A stretch of DNA of 17,242 bases from Scytonema sp. UIC 10036 (GTDB lineage Bacteria; Cyanobacteriota; Cyanobacteriia; Cyanobacteriales; Nostocaceae). The stretch is taken from NCBI RefSeq assembly GCF_009725235.1, contig NZ_WJFC01000262.1:1-17242 (forward strand), given 5' to 3'. The notes beneath the pieces were generated by a model. The model was not told where the DNA came from. It searched no databases and saw only the letters and a program-made list of their open reading frames with translations. The translations under genes were made by a program, and so were the position numbers. This document shows, piece by piece, positions 1-7,816 of the stretch; positions within the stretch are counted from its first letter, which is position 1; each line of letters begins with the position of its first letter.

Positions 1-79
1 CTAAAATCCAAAATCTAAAATCCAAAATCTAAAATCCAAAATCTAAAATCCAAAATCTAAAATCCAAAATCTAAAATCT
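1..79. repeat. Heptanucleotide tandem repeat (STRR-like)
   Basis: Alternating heptads CTAAAAT and CCAAAAT run as a 14-bp period for five full copies, then end in two further CTAAAAT-like units. The array continues off the left edge of the window. Short tandemly repeated heptamers of this kind are common in the intergenic DNA of Nostoc-type cyanobacteria. It lies upstream of the ssrA promoter and has no coding potential. Confidence 0.9.
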
Positions 80-116
80 CTTGTGGCACATTTTAAAATT
101 CCGCACTACAATGGAA

Positions 117-124
117 TATATAAA
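117..124 (+). promoter_or_regulatory. Probable -10 element of ssrA
   Basis: TATATAAA lies six bases before the first base of the tmRNA acceptor stem, which is the right distance for a sigma-70 type -10 box. No convincing -35 hexamer is visible 17 bp upstream, where the sequence is AT-rich. The call rests on position and the TATA-like match only. Confidence 0.45.
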
Positions 125-130
125 CCACAC

Positions 131-512
131 GGGGCTTTAACGGTTTCGACGTGGTGGCGAAAGCTGCTCTATGATTCAGGTCGAGAGTGAGTCGTCTCTC
201 GAAAATCAAAGGCTCAAAAAAATAGATGCAAACAACATCGTACCTTTTGCTCGTAAGCAAGCTGTCGTAGCTGCCTAATAACCTCTAACTGGTTCGAGCG
301 CTTCTAGTCTGACTCCGTTAAGGGCTAGAGGCAACCCCCAACGGATGCGCTAGCAGTGTTCTCTGGTTGGCTGTTAGCTAAGACTTAATCAGAGCATCCT
401 ACCGTTCGGGATAAAGAACGTTCCCCGCCCTGAGGGTAAAAAGGGCTAAACCTGTGAATGAGTGGGGGGTCAATACCCATTGCGGACATGGGTTCAACTC
501 CCATAAGCTCCA
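131..512 (+). ncRNA. ssrA: tmRNA (transfer-messenger RNA)
   Basis: This RNA rescues stalled ribosomes by acting first as an alanyl-tRNA and then as an mRNA for a degradation tag. The 5' GGGGCTT pairs with the 3' AAGCTCC (505-511) to form the acceptor stem, with A512 as discriminator; CCA is not encoded. The T-arm GGTTCAACTCC is at 490-501. The tag reading frame starts at GCA 228-230 and ends at TAA 276-278, giving ANNIVPFARKQAVVAA, a cyanobacterial type of tag ending in the usual VAA protease signal. It is a one-piece tmRNA of about 382 nt and not a permuted two-piece form. The 3' end is followed at once by a strong terminator. Confidence 0.97.
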
Positions 513-522
513 TAAGTAATCT

Positions 523-569
523 AAAAGCGTACCTATCAGTTGATAAGTTTTACTGATAGGTACGCTTTT
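523..569 (+). terminator. Terminator hairpin of ssrA
   Basis: A perfect 18-bp inverted repeat (523-540 with 552-569) encloses an 11-nt loop and ends in TTTT, ten bases after the tmRNA 3' end. The A-tract on the left arm and T-tract on the right arm suggest it could work in both directions. The hairpin also covers the TTG codon at 540 that would give the longest reading of the next gene, which argues against that start. Confidence 0.85.
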
Positions 570-596
570 CAGATACAAAAATCAAATACCATCTCC

Positions 597-1580
597 ATGA
601 GTAAATCAGAAGTTCTTGTTATTTGTGAAAATCCAGACTGTAGCAAAGAATTTCTCAAGCGATTAGCTGAGGTTAACAGAAGTGCAAAATTAGGAAGACA
701 GCATTTTTGTTCCAAGTCATGTTATGGAAAATTTAAAGGTTTAATTAATTTTGGCGATAGGTTAAATAAGGATACCTCTTATTTACGCAATATCATCAGA
801 AGGGATGCTTTTTCTCCCTACAGGTATCACTTAAAAGTTATGAAAAAGTCTTCTAAGCATAGAAAGCAAGAGTGTGCGATCGCATTAGAAGACTTAAAAT
901 TTTTGTGGGAAAAGCAAAAAGGAATTTGCCCTTACACTGGTTGGGAACTAGTTCTTCTACCTAGCACGAATGATTATGAGAATAGTCGTTTAACAATTTA
1001 CAGAGCAAGCGTGGATCGTATTGATTCTACTCAAGGCTATTATTTGGACAATATCCAGTTTGTAGCTGTCATTGCTAATTTTGCTAAAAATGCTTTTTTG
1101 GAAGAAGATTTAATCAATTTTTGTACCGACGTTTATAAAAATAAAAACACAACAGTTGCAAATTCGGTCGGACAGATAGCAGGCAATATTTCAGATAATT
1201 TATTTTTCAGCGATCGCAGAGATAAATACTCACCTTTTCGGCAACATTTGAAATTGGCGAGAAGACGAGTCAAAACTCACGGACGGGAATGTACTATTAC
1301 ACTGGAATATCTCAAGGAACTTTGGGAAAAGCAAGATGGAAGATGCCCATATACTGGTTGGCAATTACAAAATCTTGAGACAACTGCTCATTGGGATACT
1401 CATAAGCTACATCCTAGAACTGCTAGTTTAGACAGAATAGATTCCTCAGTTGGTTACATACCAGGAAATGTTCAATTTGTTAGCGTAATGGCTAATTTTG
1501 CGAAGAGAGATTTTCAAGAAGAAGAACTTTTAGAGTTTTGTAAGTCTGTAGTTAACTACAGACAATTAGAGGGTGTTTGA
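597..1580 (+). CDS. Zinc-finger protein with two HNH-like nuclease domains
   Basis: Predicted 327-aa protein, probably a DNA-binding or DNA-cutting enzyme. The N-terminus has a CX4C...CX3C cluster (C10, C15, C38, C42) that looks like a zinc ribbon. Two similar units of about 115 residues follow. Each has SPxRxHLK, then LWEKQxGxCPYTGW (C111 and C250), then SxDRIDSxxGYxxxNxQFVxVxANFAK (D140-D143 and D279-D282). The DRID...GY...N...N..K pattern is known from HNH (beta-beta-alpha-metal) nucleases in which Asp or Arg stands at the usual first His. ATG 597 was chosen because the upstream TTG at 540 lies in the ssrA terminator; no clear Shine-Dalgarno site precedes it. HIP1 sites inside the gene fit a resident cyanobacterial sequence. 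Substrate and role are unknown; it could be a homing-type nuclease or a stand-alone defence nuclease. Confidence 0.75.
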   Translation: MSKSEVLVICENPDCSKEFLKRLAEVNRSAKLGRQHFCSKSCYGKFKGLINFGDRLNKDTSYLRNIIRRDAFSPYRYHLKVMKKSSKHRKQECAIALEDLKFLWEKQKGICPYTGWELVLLPSTNDYENSRLTIYRASVDRIDSTQGYYLDNIQFVAVIANFAKNAFLEEDLINFCTDVYKNKNTTVANSVGQIAGNISDNLFFSDRRDKYSPFRQHLKLARRRVKTHGRECTITLEYLKELWEKQDGRCPYTGWQLQNLETTAHWDTHKLHPRTASLDRIDSSVGYIPGNVQFVSVMANFAKRDFQEEELLEFCKSVVNYRQLEGV

Positions 1581-2133
1581 AAGATATAGCAATCCCAAAT
1601 CATTCATGAAAACTTTTAAGCAATACTGCGTAGGTTTTGCATAAAAATACGAAATTACTATTTCCCAAAACTTTTGAACCGCAGAGGCGCTGAGGGCGCA
1701 GAGGAAAAAGAAGAGGAATTGCTGCCTGAATCAAAATTTTATGAGTCACCTTGACAGGGCTAGCACTGCCTACCATATAAGATTTTTATGTGGCATAGCC
1801 CTACCTACGTAATATTTCAAAAATCAAATAGGAATCTTATACAACGGTTGTAAAATTGATGCTTTTCGTTACAAAATATATTGATTCAAGATAAGCTTTC
1901 TAACAACTCCTACATAAAATCAATTTGAAAAAAAGCAAATATCTGATATAATCTAGAAGCTAACAAAAGACCATGAGTAACAATTTCTTAGTAAGAGTTA
2001 ATGCCAGAAAATAGTTTCTTTGGCTACAAAAACTATTTAAAAGAAAATAAAATCTTTAACAACTTTACAAAAAGAATTATGAGCACAATAAGAGCAGAAA
2101 CGACGACTGATGATTCGTGCTCGGAGAGAATTA
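1581..2133. other. Intergenic region with dispersed cyanobacterial repeats
   Basis: No gene is convincing here. A purine-rich block at about 1678-1706 (CCGCAGAGGCGCTGAGGGCG type) resembles a common degenerate cyanobacterial repeat. A stem-loop lies at 1756-1802. The right part (1830-2133) is AT-rich and would hold the promoter and leader of the flavodiiron gene. A 61-codon reading frame from ATG 2001 overlaps the flavodiiron start in another frame and has no recognisable content, so it is more likely leader sequence than a gene. Confidence 0.6.
1756..1802. repeat. Imperfect stem-loop repeat
   Basis: AGGGCTA (1756-1762) pairs with TAGCCCT (1796-1802), and the inner arm CCATATAA (1773-1780) pairs with TTATGTGG (1786-1793) with one G:U. 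The 'agggctagcactgcc...' wording resembles a dispersed intergenic repeat of Nostoc-type genomes. It is not placed as a terminator: it starts about 175 bp after the HNH gene and has no T-tract directly behind it. Confidence 0.6.
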
Positions 2134-2610
2134 ATGGTTGCGCTCGCAGAGAACGCCCAAAAAAGGCTAACTATACAAACTGTTGAAATAGCTCCTAATA
2201 CAACTGCCATTCGCTGTCTCGACTGGGATCGCGATCGCTTTGACATTGAATTTGGATTGCAAAATGGTACGACTTATAACTCGTACCTGATTAAAGGTGA
2301 CAGGATAGCATTAGTTGATACCGCTCATACCAAATTTCGCGAACAGTATTTAAATACACTCAAAAGCCTTGTTAACCCGAAGGCAATTGATTACATCATT
2401 GTCAGCCATACAGAACCAGATCACAGTGGCTTGGTGGAAGATGTGCTTCAATTAGCACCAAGAGCAACTGTTCTAGCATCAAAAGTTGCCCTGCAATTTT
2501 TGGACAACCTAGTACAAAACAGATTTACACTATCAAGTAAATTTTTTAGTGGAATGGGTATTTGGCATTTGTTCGTCGCACAGCCCAATAACAGAAAGAA
2601 AGGGCGATAA
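2134..2610 (+). pseudogene. Flavodiiron protein, N-terminal fragment (truncated)
   Basis: Cyanobacterial flavodiiron proteins reduce O2 (or NO) to water and act as electron valves around photosystem I or II. They normally have about 570 residues: a metallo-beta-lactamase-like diiron domain, a flavodoxin domain and a flavin reductase domain. Only about the first 135 residues are here. The motif HTEPDH (H92, E94, D96, H97) gives the first diiron ligands in canonical form. Family-like sequence stops near 2525-2545; the last 20 or so codons read antisense through the 3' end of psiE. The remaining metal ligands and both flavin domains are gone, so the product cannot work as an oxygen reductase. 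ATG 2134 is preferred over ATG 2110 because GGAG lies eight or nine bases upstream and MVAL-type N-termini suit the family. Which Flv paralogue it came from cannot be settled here. Confidence 0.85.
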
Positions 2611-3016
2611 TAGTAGCAGCCAGAGCCAGTAGTTCTGATTCTGAAATTTTTTGAAAATCAAGAATGATAATTTTGCGAGCTACGGCAATTAAGGAAGTGA
2701 TAATAACCATCTCAATTTGAATAACATGGCTCTTGAGATAGGATGTGATATTCTGAGTAATTTCTAGCGCAATCAAAATATTTAAAAATAGCCCGAAAAC
2801 TTTCAATAATGTACTAGAAAAGCTACCAAGAGTTGGCTTAAGCATCTCTTTGGTTAAAACAACACCTAAGTCTAATATTGCAAAGAGAACAACTCCTATC
2901 ATTGCTAAAGAGAGAACCTTAGCAAAAAAATCTTCTACTTTATCTAAAAAAATCATGAAATCGTCATTCAGACGATTATCAACTAAAGGTGTAAATAATT
3001 TTCGTAGTAATCGCAT
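2546..3016 (-). CDS. psiE: PsiE-like phosphate-starvation-inducible membrane protein
   Basis: A 156-aa inner-membrane protein with four predicted hydrophobic segments at about 32-55, 73-96, 103-121 and 127-148. The stretch QIEMVIITSLIAVARKIIIL followed by D is characteristic of the PsiE family. In E. coli psiE is induced by phosphate starvation through PhoB, but its molecular role is unknown. It starts 12 bp after the RCK gene stops, so the two are almost certainly cotranscribed, and it is the last gene of the phosphate-related run. Its 3' end overlaps the tail of the flavodiiron fragment on the other strand by 65 bp. The protein appears full length, so the rearrangement that broke the flavodiiron gene seems to have spared psiE. 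No strong Shine-Dalgarno site is seen, in keeping with translational coupling. Confidence 0.8.
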   Translation of the reverse strand: MRLLRKLFTPLVDNRLNDDFMIFLDKVEDFFAKVLSLAMIGVVLFAILDLGVVLTKEMLKPTLGSFSSTLLKVFGLFLNILIALEITQNITSYLKSHVIQIEMVIITSLIAVARKIIILDFQKISESELLALAATIIALSFCYWAVRRTNAKYPFH

Positions 3017-3028
3017 TGTTGTGTTTAA

Positions 3029-5083
3029 TTATAAAGAATAGTTATGTGGGTAAGTAGAAACAGGAATCGCAAGAGCTTTTGTCTGAACTTTATTAAGTTC
3101 TCGCACTAAACGTTGAGCTTGTAACTTATAAAGAGCAATCGGCAATACTGTAGGCAAATTATTCATTACTTCTGCTGCAACATCTAGACCACATCCAGAA
3201 ATTCTGGCAATAGTTCTTGCACCATCAAATACAGCATCTTTGGTTAAAGCTCTATCAATTTGAACTTGCCAAAGCCGAGGAAATATATCACCGCGTTCGA
3301 GTCGTTGCAAACTGTGAATGGTTTGTAAAACAACTAAACGATCGCCCTCTTGAAGTTGAATATCATCAGAAGGCATTAACTCAGCAGAAAATTGAGTGGA
3401 TTTGTGGTAGAGAATTGGCATCATACTATAGCCATAGGCAACTTCCGCCAAGAGTAATCCACATAATGGGTCATCCGACTGAATATTGTACTCTGCCACC
3501 AAGACAGTCTGGTCGTGAAGTCGAAATAGATTCAGGATATTTTCACCAAATGCCGCTGCAGTAAAAGCTTCTGCTGCTAGAGAGTATACGCACAAAACCT
3601 CAGCATCTGGCAAGATTTGGGCGAGATTCTTACTGAAACGAGGATCGAAAGTGCGAATGACCAAACTGCTTTCTGGATTGGTGGTATGAGCCATCAAACT
3701 CATTTCTAAGTTTGCTATTTCGTCATCCGTTGTCACAACAATGCTTTTAGCAGTTGCAAGATTCACTTTGGTAAATGCATTTGTGAAGTCATCAATTGCG
3801 AGAGGCATCTGTGGTAGGACATTTGGTTCTAGTGTTGTATGGCTGACTCCAACTAAAGGCTGTTGGAGTTGCATTAACAAAGTAGCAACTTGCCGTCCTA
3901 GATTTCCTAACCCAATTAAGATAACATGGTCTTCTTGGGGAATTGGCGGACGCTTATTGACTAATTGAAACTTTGCTGCTAGTAAACTCTCCGTTAATAG
4001 AGCATATAAAACAGCAATTGAGGCAGTACCTGCCAGCATATAACCCCAGTTCATCAACCGCATCCATAATGGGATGGTGTCAGACGAGTTAAGAGCACCA
4101 AACACGGTATCGTAAGAACCCAGTAGCATTACACCTGTTACATACAAAGCCCTTAGCCAGCTCTCCTGTAGGTAAGTAGCTTTTAAAACAATTGTGCCAA
4201 GAGCCAGTAAACCCAGTAAGGCAATACCAACAATTATGGCAACTCGTTTAGTTTGCTGTTGAGCCGTTGCTTGCCACCATCTCATGAGAATTTGTTGCCA
4301 ACTATGACCAAAGAAATGCTCTGTAATTTCCTGCCACAACTGTTTGAAGTTACGTTTTGTTTTTGTTTGTAAAAAACCAGTGACTGATGCTCTAGATACA
4401 TCATCTATTCTCTGTGACTCTATGTAAGTCACTATGTCTCCCGATCGAATTGTGGCATCTGTCTCCCATTGATACAAATCTGTGGGTTGTTCTCTGGTGT
4501 CAGAAACATGACTGAGAACGCGACGATGCCGATTGTTCAATTCATAGACAAGACGGCGATCGCACCAACGATGATTGGGAGTAACTTGACACTTAACCAC
4601 ACGGAGCAAATGTTCGTTCAGTTCGATTAATCCTTGAATTTCACTCCCCAAAGCAGCGATCGCAAATGCAGAGGCTGTGATTTGGGTTGCTTCCAAAGCC
4701 GTAAAATTACCCAAGCTCCGATCTAAAAGTTCATTGAGATTTTGTTTGGAAGAGCGTATAACTATGCGAACGTGTTGATTTAGTACTCTAACAGCAAAAG
4801 CCGTGTCTATATTCACACGCTCATCACTGGTCACTATCAAGACAGCTTGACACTGTTGAATCTTTGCTTTTGCCAGAACATCTGGTTGTCGGCAATCACC
4901 AAGTGCTAGTTCTTCTAATAAATCTGGTACATTGTTCACTTCCCAAATGCTGGGTAAAGCAATATCGATTGCAGTGACACTTACACCAAATTCTTTGAGT
5001 TTAGCAACACAATATTGACCCAAACTTCCCAATCCACAGATTAAGAAGTAGGATCGTGGAGTTTCTGTTTGGTCAAAAGTCAT
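3029..5083 (-). CDS. Double-RCK (TrkA-N) membrane protein, K+ channel/transport related
   Basis: A 684-aa protein with the order RCK - membrane - RCK. The first Rossmann-type RCK_N domain starts at about residue 12 with GLGSLG (17-22) and is followed by an RCK_C-like part. Hydrophobic segments lie at about 280-302, 310-328 and 345-368. A second RCK_N domain starts near 387 with GLGNLG and has its own C-terminal part. RCK domains bind nucleotides or ions and gate K+ channels and transporters at the cytoplasmic membrane. The membrane part lacks a canonical TVGYG selectivity filter; LLGSYDTVFG stands in the place where one might be sought, so conduction of K+ is not assured. The CASTOR/POLLUX-like group of RCK channels is one possible comparison. 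The gene lies between pstS and psiE. Its ATG sits inside the last heptad of a tandem repeat and has no evident Shine-Dalgarno site; a later start would cut into the first RCK domain. Confidence 0.75.
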   Translation of the reverse strand: MTFDQTETPRSYFLICGLGSLGQYCVAKLKEFGVSVTAIDIALPSIWEVNNVPDLLEELALGDCRQPDVLAKAKIQQCQAVLIVTSDERVNIDTAFAVRVLNQHVRIVIRSSKQNLNELLDRSLGNFTALEATQITASAFAIAALGSEIQGLIELNEHLLRVVKCQVTPNHRWCDRRLVYELNNRHRRVLSHVSDTREQPTDLYQWETDATIRSGDIVTYIESQRIDDVSRASVTGFLQTKTKRNFKQLWQEITEHFFGHSWQQILMRWWQATAQQQTKRVAIIVGIALLGLLALGTIVLKATYLQESWLRALYVTGVMLLGSYDTVFGALNSSDTIPLWMRLMNWGYMLAGTASIAVLYALLTESLLAAKFQLVNKRPPIPQEDHVILIGLGNLGRQVATLLMQLQQPLVGVSHTTLEPNVLPQMPLAIDDFTNAFTKVNLATAKSIVVTTDDEIANLEMSLMAHTTNPESSLVIRTFDPRFSKNLAQILPDAEVLCVYSLAAEAFTAAAFGENILNLFRLHDQTVLVAEYNIQSDDPLCGLLLAEVAYGYSMMPILYHKSTQFSAELMPSDDIQLQEGDRLVVLQTIHSLQRLERGDIFPRLWQVQIDRALTKDAVFDGARTIARISGCGLDVAAEVMNNLPTVLPIALYKLQAQRLVRELNKVQTKALAIPVSTYPHNYSL

Positions 5084-5176
5084 TGGTCATTAGTCAATAG
5101 TCATTTGTCATTAGCAATTAGCAATTAGCAATTAGCAATTAGCCATTAGCAATTAGCCATTAGCCATTAGCAATAC
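5079..5176. repeat. 14-unit heptanucleotide tandem repeat in the pstS-RCK gap
   Basis: Fourteen consecutive 7-bp units fill this stretch. The first five are of GTCATTA type and the other nine of GCAATTA/GCCATTA type (plus strand). The array fills most of the 117-bp gap between pstS and the RCK gene and runs through the ATG of the latter (CAT at 5081-5083). Read on the minus strand the GTCATT-type units carry extra ATGs in other phases, for example at 5090 and 5104, each followed quickly by a stop. Confidence 0.95.
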
Positions 5177-5200
5177 TCCCCACTCCCTACTCCTTAGTTC

Positions 5201-6274
5201 CTATTTTTCTTGAAGCCCTTTTTGTCCTACACCGATGACAGAACCTTTTCCTCCTAGCAAAGAACCAGTAATGCCGTTGTTAAATCGGGAACTAGCTGCT
5301 TGTAGGGTGATGTTAGGTAACGGTACATAACCAACTTGTAATACCAAGTTGGCATTCTCCGGTGCTAAATAGAAGTTAGTAAAGGCTTTAACTTCTGGAC
5401 GAGTGGCTGACGCTTTCTTCACATAGATAAAAATTGGACGAGAAAGCGGTTGATAGCTGGAATCTGCTACTGTTTGAGGGCTGGGCTGTACGCAACCATA
5501 ACCATTGTCGATACTAGCTAGCTTGAGCTTATCTCTATTTGTCTTATAGTAGGCATAGCCAAAAAAGCCAATTCCATTCGGATCTTGAGAAACTCCTTGA
5601 ACTAGAGCATCGTCATTTTCACTCTTGGTGTAATCACTTCGACTTTTCCCTTCTTGACCAACAACCGCCAAGGTGAAATAATCGTAGGTTCCAGAGTCAC
5701 TGCCAGGACCAAATAACTTTAATGGTTGATTGGGGAAGCTAGAACGGATTTGATTCCAATTATTGACTTTGCCTTCAGATCCAGGCTCCCACATCTTTTT
5801 CAGTTCGCTCACTTTGAGACACTGAACGAAGTCATTTTTTGGGTTAACGACAACAGAGAGACTATCAAAAGCTACTGGTAATTCGATGTATTCTATGTTG
5901 TTTGTTTGACAAAGCTTGACTTCTTCTTCATTAATCGGGCGAGAAGCATCTGTAATGTCAGTTTCCCCTGCACAGAATTTCTTGAAACCTCCACCAGTAC
6001 CAGAAAAGGCTACATCAATTTTCACGCCAGAGTTAGCTTTTTGAAACTCTTGTGCCATGACTTTAGAAACAGGAAACACAGTACTAGAACCATCTATCTT
6101 TATAGTGCCTGACAAATTTGTTGTGCTAGTGGAACTGACATTTTCTGCCTGCTGTACGGCTTCTGGAAAACTAGCAGTTGTATCATCAGCCTGGTTGTTG
6201 CTGCAAGCAGATGCTCCCAACAAGAGAGTAGCTACACAACTGACAAATGCAATACGAGTATTTTGAACAAACAT
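5201..6274 (-). CDS. pstS: PstS/SphX-type phosphate-binding lipoprotein
   Basis: A 357-aa periplasmic solute-binding protein that captures phosphate, normally for the PstCAB ABC transporter. A hydrophobic signal ends in the lipobox LLGASAC, with C24 as the lipid-anchored cysteine. The mature part opens with [10 protein letters not shown] (GSST at 62-65), then SGTGGGF (91-97), ITDASRPI (107-114) and [12 protein letters not shown] (189-200), all phosphate-contact regions of the PstS family. Length and motifs fit the SphX-like group of cyanobacteria. No pstC, pstA or pstB gene is next to it. Instead it lies 53 bp after a Na+/phosphate cotransporter gene and before an RCK gene. AGAGG directly touches the ATG, which is too close for a good ribosome site, so translation may depend on coupling or on an alternative start. 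Confidence 0.9.
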   Translation of the reverse strand: MFVQNTRIAFVSCVATLLLGASACSNNQADDTTASFPEAVQQAENVSSTSTTNLSGTIKIDGSSTVFPVSKVMAQEFQKANSGVKIDVAFSGTGGGFKKFCAGETDITDASRPINEEEVKLCQTNNIEYIELPVAFDSLSVVVNPKNDFVQCLKVSELKKMWEPGSEGKVNNWNQIRSSFPNQPLKLFGPGSDSGTYDYFTLAVVGQEGKSRSDYTKSENDDALVQGVSQDPNGIGFFGYAYYKTNRDKLKLASIDNGYGCVQPSPQTVADSSYQPLSRPIFIYVKKASATRPEVKAFTNFYLAPENANLVLQVGYVPLPNITLQAASSRFNNGITGSLLGGKGSVIGVGQKGLQEK

Positions 6275-6327
6275 CCTCTTTTCAACCTGTCTAAAAAATA
6301 GGGAAATGGGTAATGGGCATGGAGCAT

Positions 6328-7563
6328 TTATCTGGCGGGTTGTACTGTTTCTGGACTTAATATGCGATCGTTACTGGTGTCTGGAACTAATTTTTCCAGT
6401 AACCGAGCGATGGTTGGCAGAAATATGATGACTACAACTACACCAATGAGGTTAAAGATGATCTGAGCATTAGCAACTTGGCGACCGACACCTGCTCCAC
6501 CCGAAATCGCTAAAACTAGTTGTACTAATAACGGAGCGAAGATAATGCCTAAGATAGCACTCACCAAGTTAAACAGAAAATGGAATAATCCTGTCCTTAA
6601 CGCTGAGCGACCGCGCCCTACAGTAGCTAATAGGGTGTCAGCACAAGTACCAACTTCAGCACCCAACATGATGGCAACACCTGCGGGAAGTGAAATCAAA
6701 CCAGAGCTTGCCAGGGTGATAACGATCGCCACTGTAGCAGAAGAAGATTGAATAATCACCGTAAAAATTGCCCCAATAACTGCACCAAGCAGTGGATTTT
6801 TTCCTAGGGTTTGCATCAAGTCGATGAAAGGCTGATAGTTTCTGAACGGTTTCATGGCTTCATCGATCGCTTCCAGACCATAAAACATTAAGCCAAAACC
6901 TAGCAAAATAATCCCAAGATTTTTCTGTACTTTTGTCTTACCGACGAACAGTACTAACATTCCTGCAAACATCAGTAGTGGTACGTAATGCTTGATATCG
7001 AGGGAGATGATTTGCGCCCCCACTGCTGTGCCAATATTGGAACCCAGAACAACACCGAGAGACTGTACAAATGTCAGTACTCCAGCACTGACCATGGCAA
7101 TGACCATGATGATAGTTACAGAAGAAGATTCCAGTACGGTTGTAGCAACAGCTCCGGTTAGAACTCCAGCAAAGCGATTAGTCGTACATTTGCTCAAGAA
7201 ACCTTTCATACGGTCTGTACCGATTTCCTCCAATCCTTCAGAGAGGCGGGTTACACCGTAGATAAATAGTACCAAACCTGCTAAAGCACCCATTGCCATA
7301 GCAAAGAAGTTTATGACTTTTGATTTCCCTTCGCTTTTGGATGCTCCACTAGATGCATAAGCAGCTTGAGCAATATCAAATTTGATAGCTGGTTGAACAT
7401 CTAGAGGCTTTGCTGTCTGTATACTGGTGTTAACTTCTACTATTGGTACACTGGATGACTGTTCGGGAGTTAATAAAGCAGGATAAATAATGACAGTCAT
7501 TACGAAAAAACCAATACTCAACCATTCAAGCAATTTTCTATTGCATTTTGCGATAGAGAACAT
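6328..7563 (-). CDS. Na+/phosphate cotransporter family protein (NptA/PF02690-like)
   Basis: A 411-aa membrane protein with the inverted duplication typical of Na/Pi cotransporters (SLC34/NptA family). Repeat 1 has VLESSSVTI (ESSS at 145-148) followed by GSNIGTAVGAQ. Repeat 2 has IIQSSSATVAI (QSSS at 272-275) followed by GAEVGTCADT. These QSSS re-entrant loops form the substrate path in the family. About eight hydrophobic segments follow an N-terminal extension of about 85 residues that begins with a membrane segment (16-32). Glu replaces the usual Gln in the first QSSS motif. AAGGAG lies 5 bases before the ATG, the best ribosome site in the cluster. It is the first gene of the minus-strand run leading to pstS, so the likely job is phosphate uptake, or export as in some relatives. 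Confidence 0.88.
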   Translation of the reverse strand: MFSIAKCNRKLLEWLSIGFFVMTVIIYPALLTPEQSSSVPIVEVNTSIQTAKPLDVQPAIKFDIAQAAYASSGASKSEGKSKVINFFAMAMGALAGLVLFIYGVTRLSEGLEEIGTDRMKGFLSKCTTNRFAGVLTGAVATTVLESSSVTIIMVIAMVSAGVLTFVQSLGVVLGSNIGTAVGAQIISLDIKHYVPLLMFAGMLVLFVGKTKVQKNLGIILLGFGLMFYGLEAIDEAMKPFRNYQPFIDLMQTLGKNPLLGAVIGAIFTVIIQSSSATVAIVITLASSGLISLPAGVAIMLGAEVGTCADTLLATVGRGRSALRTGLFHFLFNLVSAILGIIFAPLLVQLVLAISGGAGVGRQVANAQIIFNLIGVVVVIIFLPTIARLLEKLVPDTSNDRILSPETVQPAR

Positions 7564-7630
7564 TGTCGCTCCTTCTCAATGTGAGTTTTAGTGCTATACA
7601 GACGCGTATTATGATGTGAGCTATATATGT

Positions 7631-7656
7631 TGCATAGATTTAAATAAATCTATGCA
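7631..7656. repeat. 12-bp inverted repeat upstream of the Na/Pi cotransporter
   Basis: TGCATAGATTTA (7631-7642) and its exact complement (7645-7656) are separated by two bases. It lies 68 bp before the cotransporter ATG, a position that suits an operator or a 5'-leader hairpin. On the plus strand it could also act as a terminator, but no plus-strand gene ends nearby. Confidence 0.75.
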
Positions 7657-7816
7657 GATTTTATCACCACAACTTACAATATTTATTTTCTTTTTTCTTA
7701 AAAACTTTATTGTATTTAATAACTAAAAAATAAACTCTTGATAATCAAAATTTAACTTTTATAAAAATTATTATGATAGGTTGTGAAAGATTTTAAGAGG
7801 ATGTTCAACACAAATA

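Noticed and set aside
1..79. CRISPR array
   Set aside because: The period is 7/14 bp with no spacers; it is a simple heptad tandem repeat.
540..596. TTG start giving the HNH protein 19 extra residues
   Set aside because: The TTG lies inside the perfect ssrA terminator hairpin and the added residues are just the translated hairpin; ATG 597 places the zinc ribbon near the N-terminus.
2001..2186. 61-codon frame before the flavodiiron fragment
   Set aside because: It overlaps the flavodiiron start in another frame, has no recognisable content and reads like leader sequence.
5079..5176. CRISPR array or iterons of a replication origin
   Set aside because: Continuous 7-bp units without spacers, at a gene start, with no DnaA boxes or replication gene nearby.
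7690..7770. Pho box upstream of the phosphate run
   Set aside because: Only loose TTAA-type matches in AT-rich DNA; no three direct octamers at fixed spacing were seen.
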